A stretch of DNA of 64,000 nt. It comes from Candidatus Methanomethylophilaceae archaeon. GTDB lineage: Archaea; Thermoplasmatota; Thermoplasmata; Methanomassiliicoccales; Methanomethylophilaceae. The notes below the pieces were generated by a model, which made no database searches, was not told where the DNA came from, and saw nothing but the letters and a program-made list of their open reading frames with translations. Where the stretch lies: contig CALUHR010000013.1 in NCBI GenBank assembly GCA_944320495.1, forward strand, positions 416,687 through 480,686. The letters run 5' to 3'. Within the stretch, counting starts at the first letter, position 1. Every line of letters begins with the position of its first letter. The position numbers and the translations under genes are program-made. This document shows positions 1-9,674 of the stretch, in pieces.

Positions 1-185
1 TCCGCCCTGCCCTTCCTGGCGAAGCTGGTGGCGGCCATGTAGGCCCCGAACACCAGCAGAATCATCGAGAACGCGTTGATGGCATCCCCGGTGTACCACC
101 AGAGGATGATGCCCAGCGCAACCGCTATAAGCAGCGCCCCGGCGGCTATCGCGTTCCACGTCCTGTTGCTTCCGTTGTCTGACAT
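1..185 (-). CDS. small membrane protein, 3-prime end outside window
   Basis: The reading frame starts at the ATG whose A is at 185 and runs off the left edge after about 61 codons. The visible part has a short polar N-terminus (MSDNGSNRTW) and two hydrophobic stretches, roughly residues 11-29 and 35-52, with a WWYTGDA turn between them, so a small two-helix membrane protein is likely. It lies 8 nt downstream of the zinc-ribbon gene if that gene ends at the CGA at 194-196; otherwise the two would overlap by 40 nt. A GAGGTAA Shine-Dalgarno-like stretch precedes the ATG. I do not recognise the family. Confidence 0.55.
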   Translation of the reverse strand, partial: MSDNGSNRTWNAIAAGALLIAVALGIILWWYTGDAINAFSMILLVFGAYMAATSFARKGRA

Positions 186-193
186 GTGTTACC

Positions 194-1741
194 TCGCAGT
201 TTGAGCAGTTTATCCGGGTTCGCGGCCCGGAGTATGAGGGGTTCCAGCCCTCCGAATGCGTCCGGGAGTGCGAAGCTCCCTCCGGCGGTGTCGCACGGCA
301 CGTACACCAGCCCCTTGACGCTGGGCTTGCTCAGCTTCAGCTTGGAGTGCGTCTGCGAGCACTGGGTCAGGTACATCTCCACCAGCCTGGACGCCTCGGT
401 CCTGGTGCAGAGCGGGATGAACACGGTGCGGGATCCAGGGGACCCCTCGGATGCGGAGTCGGCGAGGCGGCCGATCCCCGCGCTCCCGCTGATGCTGTGC
501 TCCTCGCCTTTGAGGCGGTTCAATATGGAGCTTTCGGGAGCCGCTGCGAAGATGTCGGTCAATCCCGAGCGGGGGTCGGACAGCGCCCTCTCGAACACCG
601 TGAACACGGCGGGGACCATCAGGTCCTCCTTCACGACCACGGACTTCTTGGAGAGGAACGAGCCGGTGGTGAAGCTGTACTGCAGGTCCACGTCCCAGAA
701 GGGCATCAGCGAGTCGCCTCCGCCCTGGCATATCGGTATCGTGCCGCCGTTCTTGGCCGCCACGACGTCGTTGACGTAGCCGTAGAGCTCGAAGTCGCGG
801 GCCTCCGACGTCAGCAGCCTGTTCCATTGCGGGTTGTCCGGGTATTCCGCGGAGGCGACCCCGTTGATCAGCGTGAGCGTCTTGAGCGGGTCCTTGGACG
901 TGCCGTTGTTGACCATGTCGACCACGTTCTTCAGCGTCCTGGTCTGGGAGATCTCCATGTCCACAGCCCTGAGGGTCACGGCGAGCCTGGGGTTGGAGAG
1001 CAGCTCCCTCTTCGCCGCCTCCAGCTCGGAGAGCCCCTCCTCCGCCTTGGCGGAGCATCCGAGGGCGTCCCCGTTGAGCACCATGTCGGATGCAGCGCAG
1101 ACGTCGGACAGCGCCCTGAGCCTGGATGCGAGCGGCTCGTACCCTTCGCACTTCGCCATTGCGTCCGCCGATTCGAGGAAGTTCTTCGACATGATGGCGA
1201 AGCGCCCGGGGGACCCGGTCTCGGTCAGCAGCTTGGAGTTGTTCAGTATCATCGCATAGGCGTTGGCGATGCCCTCGCCGGTGACGATGGATTTCCTGCT
1301 CTCGTCGTCCACGGCCATGGGCTCGACGCTCTTCAGCCTGGCCTGGAACTCGAAGGCCTGCGTGGAGGTGTGGTCGGACCTGACCGGCTCCCCCTTGCTG
1401 AACGGGAGCACGATGAGCGGCGAGGCGATCACGGAGTTCAGCGCGAAGCGGTACTCGTTGATCTCCACGTCCACCCTGGGCTTGACGCTGTTGACGTATA
1501 TGCTGTGCCTGGCGACGGGGTCCACGTTGTCGACCGACCCCATGGCGAAGCCGCCGGGGATGGTCTTGGCGATCCAGCTCTGGATCTGCCCCATCATCTG
1601 CTCCATGTACTTCCTGGCGTCCAGCCTCTGCTGGGTGGTGCCGCAGCTGGGGCAGGTTATGTAGGGGGAGTCGGACTCTATGTCCTTCCTGTCGAGGGGC
1701 GCGCCGCAGTACTTGCAGCGCAGCTCAACCATGTCGTCCAT
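194..1741 (-). CDS. zinc-ribbon protein of unknown function (CGA-terminated)
   Basis: About 515 aa. The N-terminus carries a zinc ribbon (CKYCG near residue 9 and CPSCG near residue 30), followed by a long globular region with no motif I recognise. The only CGA codon in the frame is at 194-196, after NPDKLLKL. Read as Arg, the frame adds a 16-residue tail and overlaps the next gene by 40 nt; read as stop, it ends just before that gene's ribosome binding site. It starts 1 nt after the TAA of the upstream 309-aa gene, so the two are probably one operon. Both carry Cys pairs, suggesting partners, but the role is unknown. Confidence 0.7.
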
Positions 1742-1742
1742 C

Positions 1743-2672
1743 TTATCTTCCCATCCTCGCGAAGGCGATCTGGCTCTGCAGCGCGGCGATCTCCGCCTGC
1801 AACCTGGCCTCCATCGCCATCATCTCCCTCATGGACTGCTGGTAGTACTCGTTGGCGATCTCGTCGGAGCGGTTGGAGATCGCGGTGTAGCATGCCTTGC
1901 AGACGTAGATGTGGTCGTACCCCTCCCTGGACGCCGCGGCCGCAGAGGCCTTGTCCTCCAGGGACTTGGGCGCCTCCGCGGGGGCCGCGTAGAAGTTGAT
2001 GCCCTCCCCGGTGGCGATCCTGCCGCATATCCAGCAGGTGCAGGTGGCGGAGTACTCCCTCACCCTGCGCAGGTTCTCCTCGGCGGACTGCCCGTTCTGC
2101 TGCCTGTACCCCGCCGCGATCTGCTGGTACTCCGCGGCCTGGGACGGATTCTCCCCGACGGTCGCGTCCGCCATGATCTCGTATGCCAGGGCCATGAGGT
2201 TGTAGAACTCGGTGGTCCCGGTGACGGAGGTGTCCTTCCTGAAGAGCGAGAGTGCGATCAGGCTGCGGTCGCCGATCCTGGACTGGAAGTCCTGGGCGAG
2301 AGCTATGAGCTGCTGTCCGCGCTCCATGCCGGACGTCCTGTCGCCGGATGAGAGCAGGGTCATCTTCCTGATGGTGAGCTCGCACTCCGTCTTCATCTCC
2401 GCCACGTCGATGGTCTCCAGCCCGAACTGGACGGTCGTGGCGGAGGTCAGCCTCTCCAGGGTCGTCAGGAGGTTCTGGTATGCCTGCATGCTGCTGAGCC
2501 TGTCCGACAGGTCGATCAGGGCGACCTGTACGGCCGCGACGTCGTCCGTGCCGCCCTCCTTGTCTATGGATTTGATGAGGTAGTCGCGGGCCTTGTCGAA
2601 CTCCCCTCTCTTGATCAGCTCCTGGCTGTCATCGTAGAGCTCGTCGCCGTTCTTGAATAGCTTGAAAGCCAT
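1743..2672 (-). CDS. unknown protein with Cys pairs and C-terminal coiled coil
   Basis: 309 aa ending in TAA. An alpha-helical N-terminal half (TPR-like in feel, with no clear repeat) is followed by two Cys pairs, CTCWICG near residue 210 and CKAC near residue 258, that could bind one zinc. The last 50 residues are rich in Glu, Gln, Met and Ala and look like a coiled coil. The start is supported by GGGAG just upstream and a TATA-like TTTAATC on the minus strand near 2708-2714. It is first in an operon with the zinc-ribbon gene and the small membrane gene. Function unknown. Confidence 0.65.
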   Translation of the reverse strand: MAFKLFKNGDELYDDSQELIKRGEFDKARDYLIKSIDKEGGTDDVAAVQVALIDLSDRLSSMQAYQNLLTTLERLTSATTVQFGLETIDVAEMKTECELTIRKMTLLSSGDRTSGMERGQQLIALAQDFQSRIGDRSLIALSLFRKDTSVTGTTEFYNLMALAYEIMADATVGENPSQAAEYQQIAAGYRQQNGQSAEENLRRVREYSATCTCWICGRIATGEGINFYAAPAEAPKSLEDKASAAAASREGYDHIYVCKACYTAISNRSDEIANEYYQQSMREMMAMEARLQAEIAALQSQIAFARMGR

Positions 2673-2794
2673 GTCCCATCTCCCTGGTTGAGTATGCGCG
2701 TCGCATGATTAAATGGGTGGTCCTGGCGTTCCCCGAGCCGCGGGCCCCGTCCGCGAAGCATGGATTCCGACAACATCTCTGTATGGCCGAATAT

Positions 2795-2845
2795 GATTAG
2801 ACGTTTAGTCTATTGAATCGAATGACCTTGGATGAATGTCTAATC
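2795..2845. promoter_or_regulatory. inverted repeat upstream of GSIII, possible operator
   Basis: GATTAGACGTTT at 2795-2806 and GAATGTCTAATC at 2834-2845 form an imperfect inverted repeat; the first eight bases of each arm match exactly. It lies just upstream of the glutamine synthetase TATA box. A related ATTAGACATTTGTC occurs at 23701-23714, upstream of the amino-acid symporter. A nitrogen-responsive regulator is a guess from context. Confidence 0.35.
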
Positions 2846-2863
2846 TTTTCAGATAATCACAAC

Positions 2864-2871
2864 GTATAAAT
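2864..2871 (+). promoter_or_regulatory. TATA box of the glutamine synthetase gene
   Basis: GTATAAAT is centred about 28 nt before the ATG at 2896. In archaea transcription begins about 25 nt after the TATA box, so the mRNA should be leaderless or nearly so. No Shine-Dalgarno is seen before this ATG, which fits. Confidence 0.65.
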
Positions 2872-2895
2872 CAAAGATATCCCCAATCCGGGTTC

Positions 2896-5079
2896 ATGAC
2901 TTACACCAGGTTCGACGCCGTGGAGGAGGCCTTCACCCACCCTCCCATCAAGGCCGTCCCGCCCGCACCTGCCACATCGGACTACTACGGTTGCAACGTC
3001 TTCAACAGGAAGAACATGAGGAAGTACCTCTCGGCAGACACCAGGCAGAAGGTCTACGAGTCGATCGAGCAGGGCATCACCCTCCAGAGGGACGTGGCCG
3101 AGCAGGTCGCCGCCGGCATGAAGCGCTGGGCGATGGACATGGGGGCCACCCATTACACCCACTGGTTCCAGCCCCTCACCGGCGGAACCGCCGAGAAGCA
3201 CGACTCCTTCGCGGAGCCCTACGGCAAGGGCGAGAGCCTGGAGGAGTTCACCGGCAAGCTGCTGTGCCAGCAGGAGCCGGACGCGTCCTCGTTCCCCTCC
3301 GGAGGGCTGAGGAACACCTTCGAGGCCCGCGGGTACACCGCCTGGGACCCTTCGTCGCCAGCGTTCGTCCTCGGGGACACGCTCTGCATTCCCACCGTCT
3401 TCATCTCCTACACCGGCGAGGCCCTGGATTACAAGACCCCGCTTCTGAGGTCCGAGACCGCCGTCGCCAAGGCCACCGAGGACGTCCTGAGGTACTTCGG
3501 GATCGAGAACGATGCCGTGTTCTCCTACCTCGGGTGGGAGCAGGAGTACTTCCTGGTGGACGCGTCGCTCTATGCGCTGCGCCCCGACATCATCATGGCC
3601 GAGAGGACCCTCGTCGGCCACAACTCCGCCAGGAACCAGCAGCTGGAGGACCACTACTTCGGATGCATCCCCTCCAGGGTCCTGGAGTTCATGAGGGACC
3701 TCGAGTTCTCCGCCTACAAGCTCGGCATCCCGATCAAGACCAGGCACAACGAGGTCGCCCCGAACCAGTTCGAGATCGCCCCCGTGTACGAGCAGGCGAA
3801 CCTCGCGATAGACCACAACCTGGAGCTCATGGCCCTGATGAAGACCACCGCCGAGAAGCACGGCTTCAAGGTCATCCTCCACGAGAAGCCCTTCGCAGGC
3901 ATCAACGGGTCCGGGAAGCACTGCAACTGGTCCCTTGGCACCGCCTCCGGCATCGGCCTGATGTCCCCCGGGAAGACGGACGTGGAGAACCTCAGGTTCC
4001 TCGTGTTCATGGCGAACGTTCTCAAGGCCGTCTACGACAACAACGCCCTGCTCAAGGCGTCCGTCATGTCGGCGAGCAACGCCCACAGGCTCGGAGCCAA
4101 CGAGGCCCCGCCGGCGATCATCTCCTGCTTCCTCGGCACCCAGGTGACCAAGGCCTTCGAGGAGCTGCTCAGCAAGGACTCCGTCAGGATCGAGGGCAAG
4201 AGCAAGTACAATCTGGGGATCCCCCAGGTCCCCGAGCTCCTGATCGACAACACCGACAGGAACAGGACCTCCCCGTTCGCGTTCACCGGCAACAGGTTCG
4301 AGTTCAGGGCGGTCGGCTCGTCGGCCAACTGCTCCAGCGCCGTCACCGTGCTGAACACCATCGTGGCCCATCAGCTCAAGCAGTTCAAGGCCGCCGTGGA
4401 CAAGAGGATCGAGTCCGGCGCGTCCGTCACCCAGGCGCTGCTCGAGGAGACCAAGGAGACCTACCGCAGGTGTCAGAAGATATGCTTCGATGGCAACGGA
4501 TACTCCGAGGAGTGGAAGGCCGAGGCCGCCAAGCGCGGACTGGACTGCGAGACCTCCGCCCCCGTCTGCTACGACGCCTACCTGACCAAGGAGTCCGTCG
4601 GCGTCTACAGGGACGTGGGCGTGATGTCCGAGACCGAGCTGCGCGCCAGGGCGGAGATCTGCTGGGAGATCTACTCCAAGAAGGTGGAGATCGAGGCCCG
4701 TGTGCTCGCCGACCTCACGGCCAACCACATCCTGCCCGTCGCCACCAGGTACGAGTCGGTCCTGCTGGACAACGTCTCGAAGATGAAGGACATCTTCACC
4801 GAGAAGGACGAGTTCGAGCAGGTGGCCGCCGCCGAGATCCAGATCATCAAGGACATCGCCACCCACTGCAGCGCGGCCAGGTCCCTGGCCGTGGAGATGG
4901 AGGACGAGTGCGATGCCATCCTCGGCAAGGATTCCGAGAGGGAGAAGGCGGTCGCATTCCACGACAAGATCACCGGGTACCTTGACAGGATAAGGGAGCA
5001 CGTCGACGCCCTCGAGATGATCGTCGACGACGAGATGTGGCCCCTGCCCAAGTACCGCGAGCTGCTGTTCATCCGCTGA
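2896..5079 (+). CDS. glnN: type III glutamine synthetase
   Basis: 727 aa, the length of GSIII and far longer than the 440-470 aa GSI usual in archaea. It makes glutamine from glutamate, ammonia and ATP in the cytosol. Family hallmarks include the N-terminal VFNRKNMRKYL region, THWFQPLTGGTAEKHDSF near residue 80, the KTRHNEVAPNQFEIAP metal/substrate segment near 275, and FAGINGSGKHCNWS near 335. The first gene of a two-gene unit, it is followed after 13 nt by gltB, giving a complete GS-GOGAT route. It ends in TGA and has no CGA codon. GSIII is mainly bacterial, so old lateral transfer is likely; codon use matches the neighbours. Confidence 0.95.
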   Translation: MTYTRFDAVEEAFTHPPIKAVPPAPATSDYYGCNVFNRKNMRKYLSADTRQKVYESIEQGITLQRDVAEQVAAGMKRWAMDMGATHYTHWFQPLTGGTAEKHDSFAEPYGKGESLEEFTGKLLCQQEPDASSFPSGGLRNTFEARGYTAWDPSSPAFVLGDTLCIPTVFISYTGEALDYKTPLLRSETAVAKATEDVLRYFGIENDAVFSYLGWEQEYFLVDASLYALRPDIIMAERTLVGHNSARNQQLEDHYFGCIPSRVLEFMRDLEFSAYKLGIPIKTRHNEVAPNQFEIAPVYEQANLAIDHNLELMALMKTTAEKHGFKVILHEKPFAGINGSGKHCNWSLGTASGIGLMSPGKTDVENLRFLVFMANVLKAVYDNNALLKASVMSASNAHRLGANEAPPAIISCFLGTQVTKAFEELLSKDSVRIEGKSKYNLGIPQVPELLIDNTDRNRTSPFAFTGNRFEFRAVGSSANCSSAVTVLNTIVAHQLKQFKAAVDKRIESGASVTQALLEETKETYRRCQKICFDGNGYSEEWKAEAAKRGLDCETSAPVCYDAYLTKESVGVYRDVGVMSETELRARAEICWEIYSKKVEIEARVLADLTANHILPVATRYESVLLDNVSKMKDIFTEKDEFEQVAAAEIQIIKDIATHCSAARSLAVEMEDECDAILGKDSEREKAVAFHDKITGYLDRIREHVDALEMIVDDEMWPLPKYRELLFIR

Positions 5080-5092
5080 GAGATTGGTTCAG

Positions 5093-8000
5093 ATGTCGGG
5101 ACGGGACTACGGAGGGCTGTACGACACGGAGGACGCCCGCGACAGCTGCGGCGTCGGCCTGGTCGTCGACATCGGCGGGAGGAGGTCCCACTCCGTCGTG
5201 GAGAAGGGCCTCCGCCTCATCGAGGGCATGGCCCACAGAGGCGCGGAGAACGGGGACGGCAGGAGCGGGGACGGCGCGGGGATACTCGTGCAGATCCCCC
5301 ACGGGTTCGTCTCGTCCCTGGGGATCCCAGTCCCCGAGGCGGGCAGGTACGGCACGGGGCTGGTCTTCCTCCCGAAGGACAGGGATCAGGGCGACGCCCT
5401 GCTCGCGGTCCTGGAGGGGATCTGCGCGGAGCACGCGGTCAGCGTGATCGCCGTCCGCGAGGTGCCGGTCGACCACACGGTCCCGGGACCCATGGCCCTG
5501 GAGGGGGAGCCGCGCATCGTGCAGGTGTTCGCATCCTCCTACGATTCGCAGGAGACCCTCGAGAGGAAGCTGTTCGTCATCAGGAAGACCGCCGGCAACA
5601 GGATCGCTGCGTCGGACATGCCCGGGAGGGACGGGTTCTACATCTGCTCGCTCTCCACCCGCACCATGGTGTACAAGGGGATGCTCACGCCGGAGCAGCT
5701 CCGCGCGTACTACCCCGACCTGTCGGACCCGATGTTCGAGTCGGCCATCGCGATGGTCCATTCCAGGTTCAGCACCAACACCCTGCCCGCATGGAAGCTG
5801 GCGCAGCCCTTCAGGATGCTGTGCCACAACGGCGAGATCAACACCATCCGCGCCAACCGCGCGTGGATGGGCGCCAGGGAGGGCGTGCTGTCGGCGCCGG
5901 CGCTCCCGCGCTCCGACGGGATCTTCCCTGTGGTCCAGGCGGGCATGAGCGACTCCGCGTCGCTGGACAACGTCTTCGAGTTCCTGACCATGGCCGGGAA
6001 GTCGATGCCCAACGCGCTGTCCATCATGATCCCGGAGTCATGGAACGACAGGAACCCCATCCCGGACAGCCTCAAGGCCTACTACGAATACCATTCCATA
6101 ATGATGGAGCCCTGGGACGGCCCAGCCGCGGTGATGTTCACCGACGGCGTGCTCGCCGGGGGGATGCTGGACCGCAACGGCCTGCGCCCCGCCAGGTACG
6201 CCGTGACCGCCGACGGCGAGTTCATCCTCGCCTCCGAGGCGGGGATAATCCGCAGGATGCCCGGGGAGACCATCGAGACCGGCCGCATCAGACCCGGGAA
6301 GATGATCCTCGTGGACACGTCCGAGGGCCGCATCCTCCGCGACTCGGAGATCAAGGAGGTCCTCGCCTCCGCCTACCCGTACAGGGACTGGCTCGAGAGG
6401 AACCGCCTCGACCTGGACAGGCTCTCCTCCGGTAGGCAGGTCGGACGCGCCGTGGAGGACCTGACGGTCATGGAGTCCCGCTTCGGGTACACCGCGGAGG
6501 ACATCGACAGGATCATCGCGCCCATGGTGTCCGGAGGAAAGGAGCCCGTGGGCTCGGCGGCGTACGACGCGCCCCTGGCCGTGCTCTCGGACAGGCCGCA
6601 GTCCCTGTTCTCGTACTTCAGGCAGCTCTTCGCGCAGGTCACCAACCCTCCGATCGACCCGATCAGGGAGGAGCTGGTGATGTCCATCACGGGCTACGTC
6701 GGTTCGGTGAGCCAGAGCATCCTGGACCCGACGCCCAGGAACTGCAAGGTAGTGAAGGTCCGCCACCCGGTCATAACCAACAGGGAGCTGGACCTGCTCC
6801 GCAACCTCCGCTACAGGGGGTTCGATGCCGTGACGATCGATACCACGTTCCCCGCGGCCGGCGGCCCCGGGGCGCTCGGCCCCGAGATCGACCGCGTCTG
6901 CCGCGAGGCGGAGAGGGCGGTGGACGACGGTAACGCGTTCGTGATCCTCTCGGACCGCGCGGTCTCGGCGGAGAGGGCGCCGATGCCCTCGCTCCTCGCG
7001 CTGTCCGCCGTTCACCAGCACCTGCTGTCCAGGAAGAAGAGGATGCAGACCGCGCTGGTCGTGGAGTCCGGGGAGCCGCGCGAGGTCATGCACTTCGCTC
7101 TCCTGATCGGATACGGGGCCAACGCGGTCAACCCGTACCTGGCGCTCGCCGCCGCGGAGGAGCTGTCCGATTCGGGCCGCATCAGGATGGACGCCGATGC
7201 GGCCGAGGCCTCGTACATCAGGGCGGTGGAGAAGGGCCTGCTGAAGGTGATGTCCAAGATGGGCGTCGCCACCATCCGCTCCTACAGGGGATCGGGCCTG
7301 TTCGAGGCCGTGGGGATATCCCACGAGGTCGCCGACAGGTACTTCGGGGGAGCGTCCTCGGAGGTGTCCGGGGTGGGCCCCGATGGCATCGCCGCGGACT
7401 ATCTGAGGATGCACGCATCCGCCGGCGGGGAGCTGGAGGACGCGGGCGTGTACTCGTACAGGAAGGACGGGGAGCGCCACAGCTGGTCCCCGGAGGTCGT
7501 CAGGGCCCTGCGCCAGGCCGCCAGGAGCGGCGATCCGGACGACTACGCCAGGTTCGCCGACGCCGCCGACAGGGGGCTGTTCCACATCCGCGACCTCCTG
7601 GAGATAAGGGAGGGCGACCCGGTGCCCATCGGGTCGGTCGAATCCGCCGAGTCGATCATGCACAGGTTCGAGGCGGCTGCCATATCCTTCGGGGCCATCA
7701 GCAGGCAGGCCCACGAGACGCTCGCCGAGGCCATGAACTCGCTGGGCTGCAGGAGCAACACCGGCGAAGGAGGGGAGGACGAGGCCAGGTTCGGGCCGCT
7801 CCCCGGTGGCAGGAGCCGCCGCTCCGCCGTGAAGCAGGTGGCTTCCGGGAGGTTCGGCGTCACCGCCGCCTACCTCGTGGACGCCGACGACATACAGATC
7901 AAGGTCGCCCAGGGCGCGAAGCCCGGGGAGGGCGGCCAGCTGATGGGGTTCAAGGTGGACGCGGCGATCGCCGCCGTCAGGCACACGATCCCGGGGGTCA

Positions 8001-9499
8001 CGCTGATCTCCCCGCCCCCACATCACGACATCTACTCCATCGAGGACCTGAAGCAGCTGATCCACGACCTGAAGTGCGTCAACCCGCGCGCCAGGATAAG
8101 CGTCAAGCTCGTCTCCGAGACGGGCATAGGGACCGTCGCCGCCGGCGTGGCGAAGGCAGGTGCGGACGCGATCGTGGTCTGCGGGGCCGACGGCGGGACG
8201 GGCGCCAGTCCGCTCTCGTCGATGCGCTACGCGGGGGCCCCCTGGGAGACGGGGCTGTCCGAGGTCCAGCAGGCGCTCGTCGCCAACGGGCTGAGGGACA
8301 GGGTCGCCGTGCAGGTGGACGGCCAGCTCAGGACCGGCCGCGACGTGATCGTGGCGGCGCTCATGGGGGCGGAGGAGTTCGGCTTCGCCACCGCACCGAT
8401 GATCGCGATGGGCTGCGTCATGTGCAGGAAGTGCCAGACCAACACCTGCCCCGTCGGCATAGCCACCCAGGACCCCTCCAGGACGGCGAAGTTCGCCGGC
8501 ACCGCCGACGACGTGAGGAACTACTGGAGGCTCCTGGCCGAGGACGTCCGCGGGAGGCTCGCCGCCATGGGCTTCACATCCCTCGGCGACATCATCGGGA
8601 GGACGGACCTGCTGTGCAGGAGATCCGTCGGCGGAAGGTCGGACTCGCTGGACCTGGGCCCGATGCTCGTCCGTCCCGAAGGGCCGGCCAGCCTCGGGGC
8701 CGGCCAGCCAGAGGAGGACCTAGGACAGATCGACAGGATGGTGATCGGATACGCCGAGGACGCGCTTTCCGGCGGCGGGCCCGTGGAGCTCTCCTGCCCG
8801 ATAGCGAACACGGATCGCTCGGTGGGCGCCATGCTCGCCGGCGAGGCGGTCAGGAGAGGGGCGAAGCTGTCCGACGGCGCGATCCGCGTGACGTTCACCG
8901 GGGCGGCGGGCCAGAGTTTCGGCGCGTTCCTCGTGCCCGGCATCGAGTTCCGCCTCAGGGGAGTGGCCAACGACTACGTCGGCAAGGGGCTGTCCGGAGG
9001 CCGCATCATCGTCACGCCGGACGGGGACGCCTCCGAGGGCAACGTCATCGCGGGGAACACCCTGATGTACGGGGCGACGTCGGGCGAGCTGTACGTCGCC
9101 GGTTCCGTCGGCGAGAGGTTCTGCGTCAGGAACAGCGGCGCCGTGGCCGTCTGCGAGGGCGCCGGCGACCACTGCTGCGAGTACATGACAGGAGGCAGGG
9201 TCGTGGTCCTCGGGCGCTGCGGCAGGAACTTCGCCGCGGGGATGTCCGCGGGCATAGCGTACGTCTACGACGAGGACGGCGACTTCGACAGGCACTGCAA
9301 CATGGACCTGGTGGAGCTCAGTCTCGTGGAGTCCGGGCAGGACGTCGCCGAACTGAGGTCCATCATAGAGAACCACCGCCGCCTGACCGGATCACCGACG
9401 GCGGGACGCATCCTGGAGCATTGGGACGAGGAGCTGCCGAGGTTCCTCAAGGTCATACCCGTCGGCTACAAGCTCCTGCTGGAGCAGTCCTCGGAGTGA
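5093..9499 (+). CDS. gltB: glutamate synthase large subunit
   Basis: About 1468 aa, full bacterial architecture. The class II glutaminase domain begins after a short propeptide: the Cys of DSCGVG near residue 16 is the expected N-terminal nucleophile after processing. Then come the central domain, the FMN-binding synthase domain with the 3Fe-4S cysteines in CRKCQTNTCPVG near residue 1120, and the C-terminal GXGXG beta-helix. It converts glutamine plus 2-oxoglutarate to two glutamates. No small subunit (gltD) is in the window, so the electron donor is unknown. The ATG at 5093 is chosen; an in-frame TTG at 5084 is possible. Cotranscribed with glnN; a strong hairpin follows the TGA. Confidence 0.93.
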   Translation: MSGRDYGGLYDTEDARDSCGVGLVVDIGGRRSHSVVEKGLRLIEGMAHRGAENGDGRSGDGAGILVQIPHGFVSSLGIPVPEAGRYGTGLVFLPKDRDQGDALLAVLEGICAEHAVSVIAVREVPVDHTVPGPMALEGEPRIVQVFASSYDSQETLERKLFVIRKTAGNRIAASDMPGRDGFYICSLSTRTMVYKGMLTPEQLRAYYPDLSDPMFESAIAMVHSRFSTNTLPAWKLAQPFRMLCHNGEINTIRANRAWMGAREGVLSAPALPRSDGIFPVVQAGMSDSASLDNVFEFLTMAGKSMPNALSIMIPESWNDRNPIPDSLKAYYEYHSIMMEPWDGPAAVMFTDGVLAGGMLDRNGLRPARYAVTADGEFILASEAGIIRRMPGETIETGRIRPGKMILVDTSEGRILRDSEIKEVLASAYPYRDWLERNRLDLDRLSSGRQVGRAVEDLTVMESRFGYTAEDIDRIIAPMVSGGKEPVGSAAYDAPLAVLSDRPQSLFSYFRQLFAQVTNPPIDPIREELVMSITGYVGSVSQSILDPTPRNCKVVKVRHPVITNRELDLLRNLRYRGFDAVTIDTTFPAAGGPGALGPEIDRVCREAERAVDDGNAFVILSDRAVSAERAPMPSLLALSAVHQHLLSRKKRMQTALVVESGEPREVMHFALLIGYGANAVNPYLALAAAEELSDSGRIRMDADAAEASYIRAVEKGLLKVMSKMGVATIRSYRGSGLFEAVGISHEVADRYFGGASSEVSGVGPDGIAADYLRMHASAGGELEDAGVYSYRKDGERHSWSPEVVRALRQAARSGDPDDYARFADAADRGLFHIRDLLEIREGDPVPIGSVESAESIMHRFEAAAISFGAISRQAHETLAEAMNSLGCRSNTGEGGEDEARFGPLPGGRSRRSAVKQVASGRFGVTAAYLVDADDIQIKVAQGAKPGEGGQLMGFKVDAAIAAVRHTIPGVTLISPPPHHDIYSIEDLKQLIHDLKCVNPRARISVKLVSETGIGTVAAGVAKAGADAIVVCGADGGTGASPLSSMRYAGAPWETGLSEVQQALVANGLRDRVAVQVDGQLRTGRDVIVAALMGAEEFGFATAPMIAMGCVMCRKCQTNTCPVGIATQDPSRTAKFAGTADDVRNYWRLLAEDVRGRLAAMGFTSLGDIIGRTDLLCRRSVGGRSDSLDLGPMLVRPEGPASLGAGQPEEDLGQIDRMVIGYAEDALSGGGPVELSCPIANTDRSVGAMLAGEAVRRGAKLSDGAIRVTFTGAAGQSFGAFLVPGIEFRLRGVANDYVGKGLSGGRIIVTPDGDASEGNVIAGNTLMYGATSGELYVAGSVGERFCVRNSGAVAVCEGAGDHCCEYMTGGRVVVLGRCGRNFAAGMSAGIAYVYDEDGDFDRHCNMDLVELSLVESGQDVAELRSIIENHRRLTGSPTAGRILEHWDEELPRFLKVIPVGYKLLLEQSSE

Positions 9500-9502
9500 C
9501 GC

Positions 9503-9524
9503 GGACGGGGTCCAGACCCCGTCC
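9503..9524 (+). terminator. hairpin after gltB
   Basis: GGACGGGG and CCCCGTCC form a perfect 8-bp stem with a 6-nt loop, starting 4 nt after the gltB stop codon. No T-tract follows directly, so termination is inferred from position. Confidence 0.5.
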
Positions 9525-9580
9525 GGCCTCCGTCGGGGGCCAGCCGACCGAGTGCTCCTCAAACCCTTTCCCTTTCCGCG

Positions 9581-9641
9581 CCCCTTTAGAAGGGGGACCA
9601 ATCAAGCTTATATAGAAGTTCTAACATAAGCGGGTTTAGAA
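9581..9641 (+). promoter_or_regulatory. thermosome promoter with repeated TTTAGAA elements
   Basis: A TATA box (CTTATATAG, 9607-9615) is flanked by a perfect 15-nt palindrome CCCCTTTAGAAGGGG (9581-9595) and by an inverted pair TTCTAA (9619-9624) and TTAGAA (9636-9641). The motif TTTAGAAG thus appears before and after the TATA box. This could be a heat-shock operator; the binding protein is not known. Confidence 0.45.
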
Positions 9642-9674
9642 GTCCGTACTATCGGATCATTCGGAGGAACTAAT

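Noticed and set aside
2857..5001. Long open frame antisense to glnN (over 700 codons), and similar antisense frames elsewhere.
   Set aside because: GC-rich codon use leaves antisense frames free of stops; their translations look like shadows (Leu/Gly/Val/Asp-rich) with no domain.
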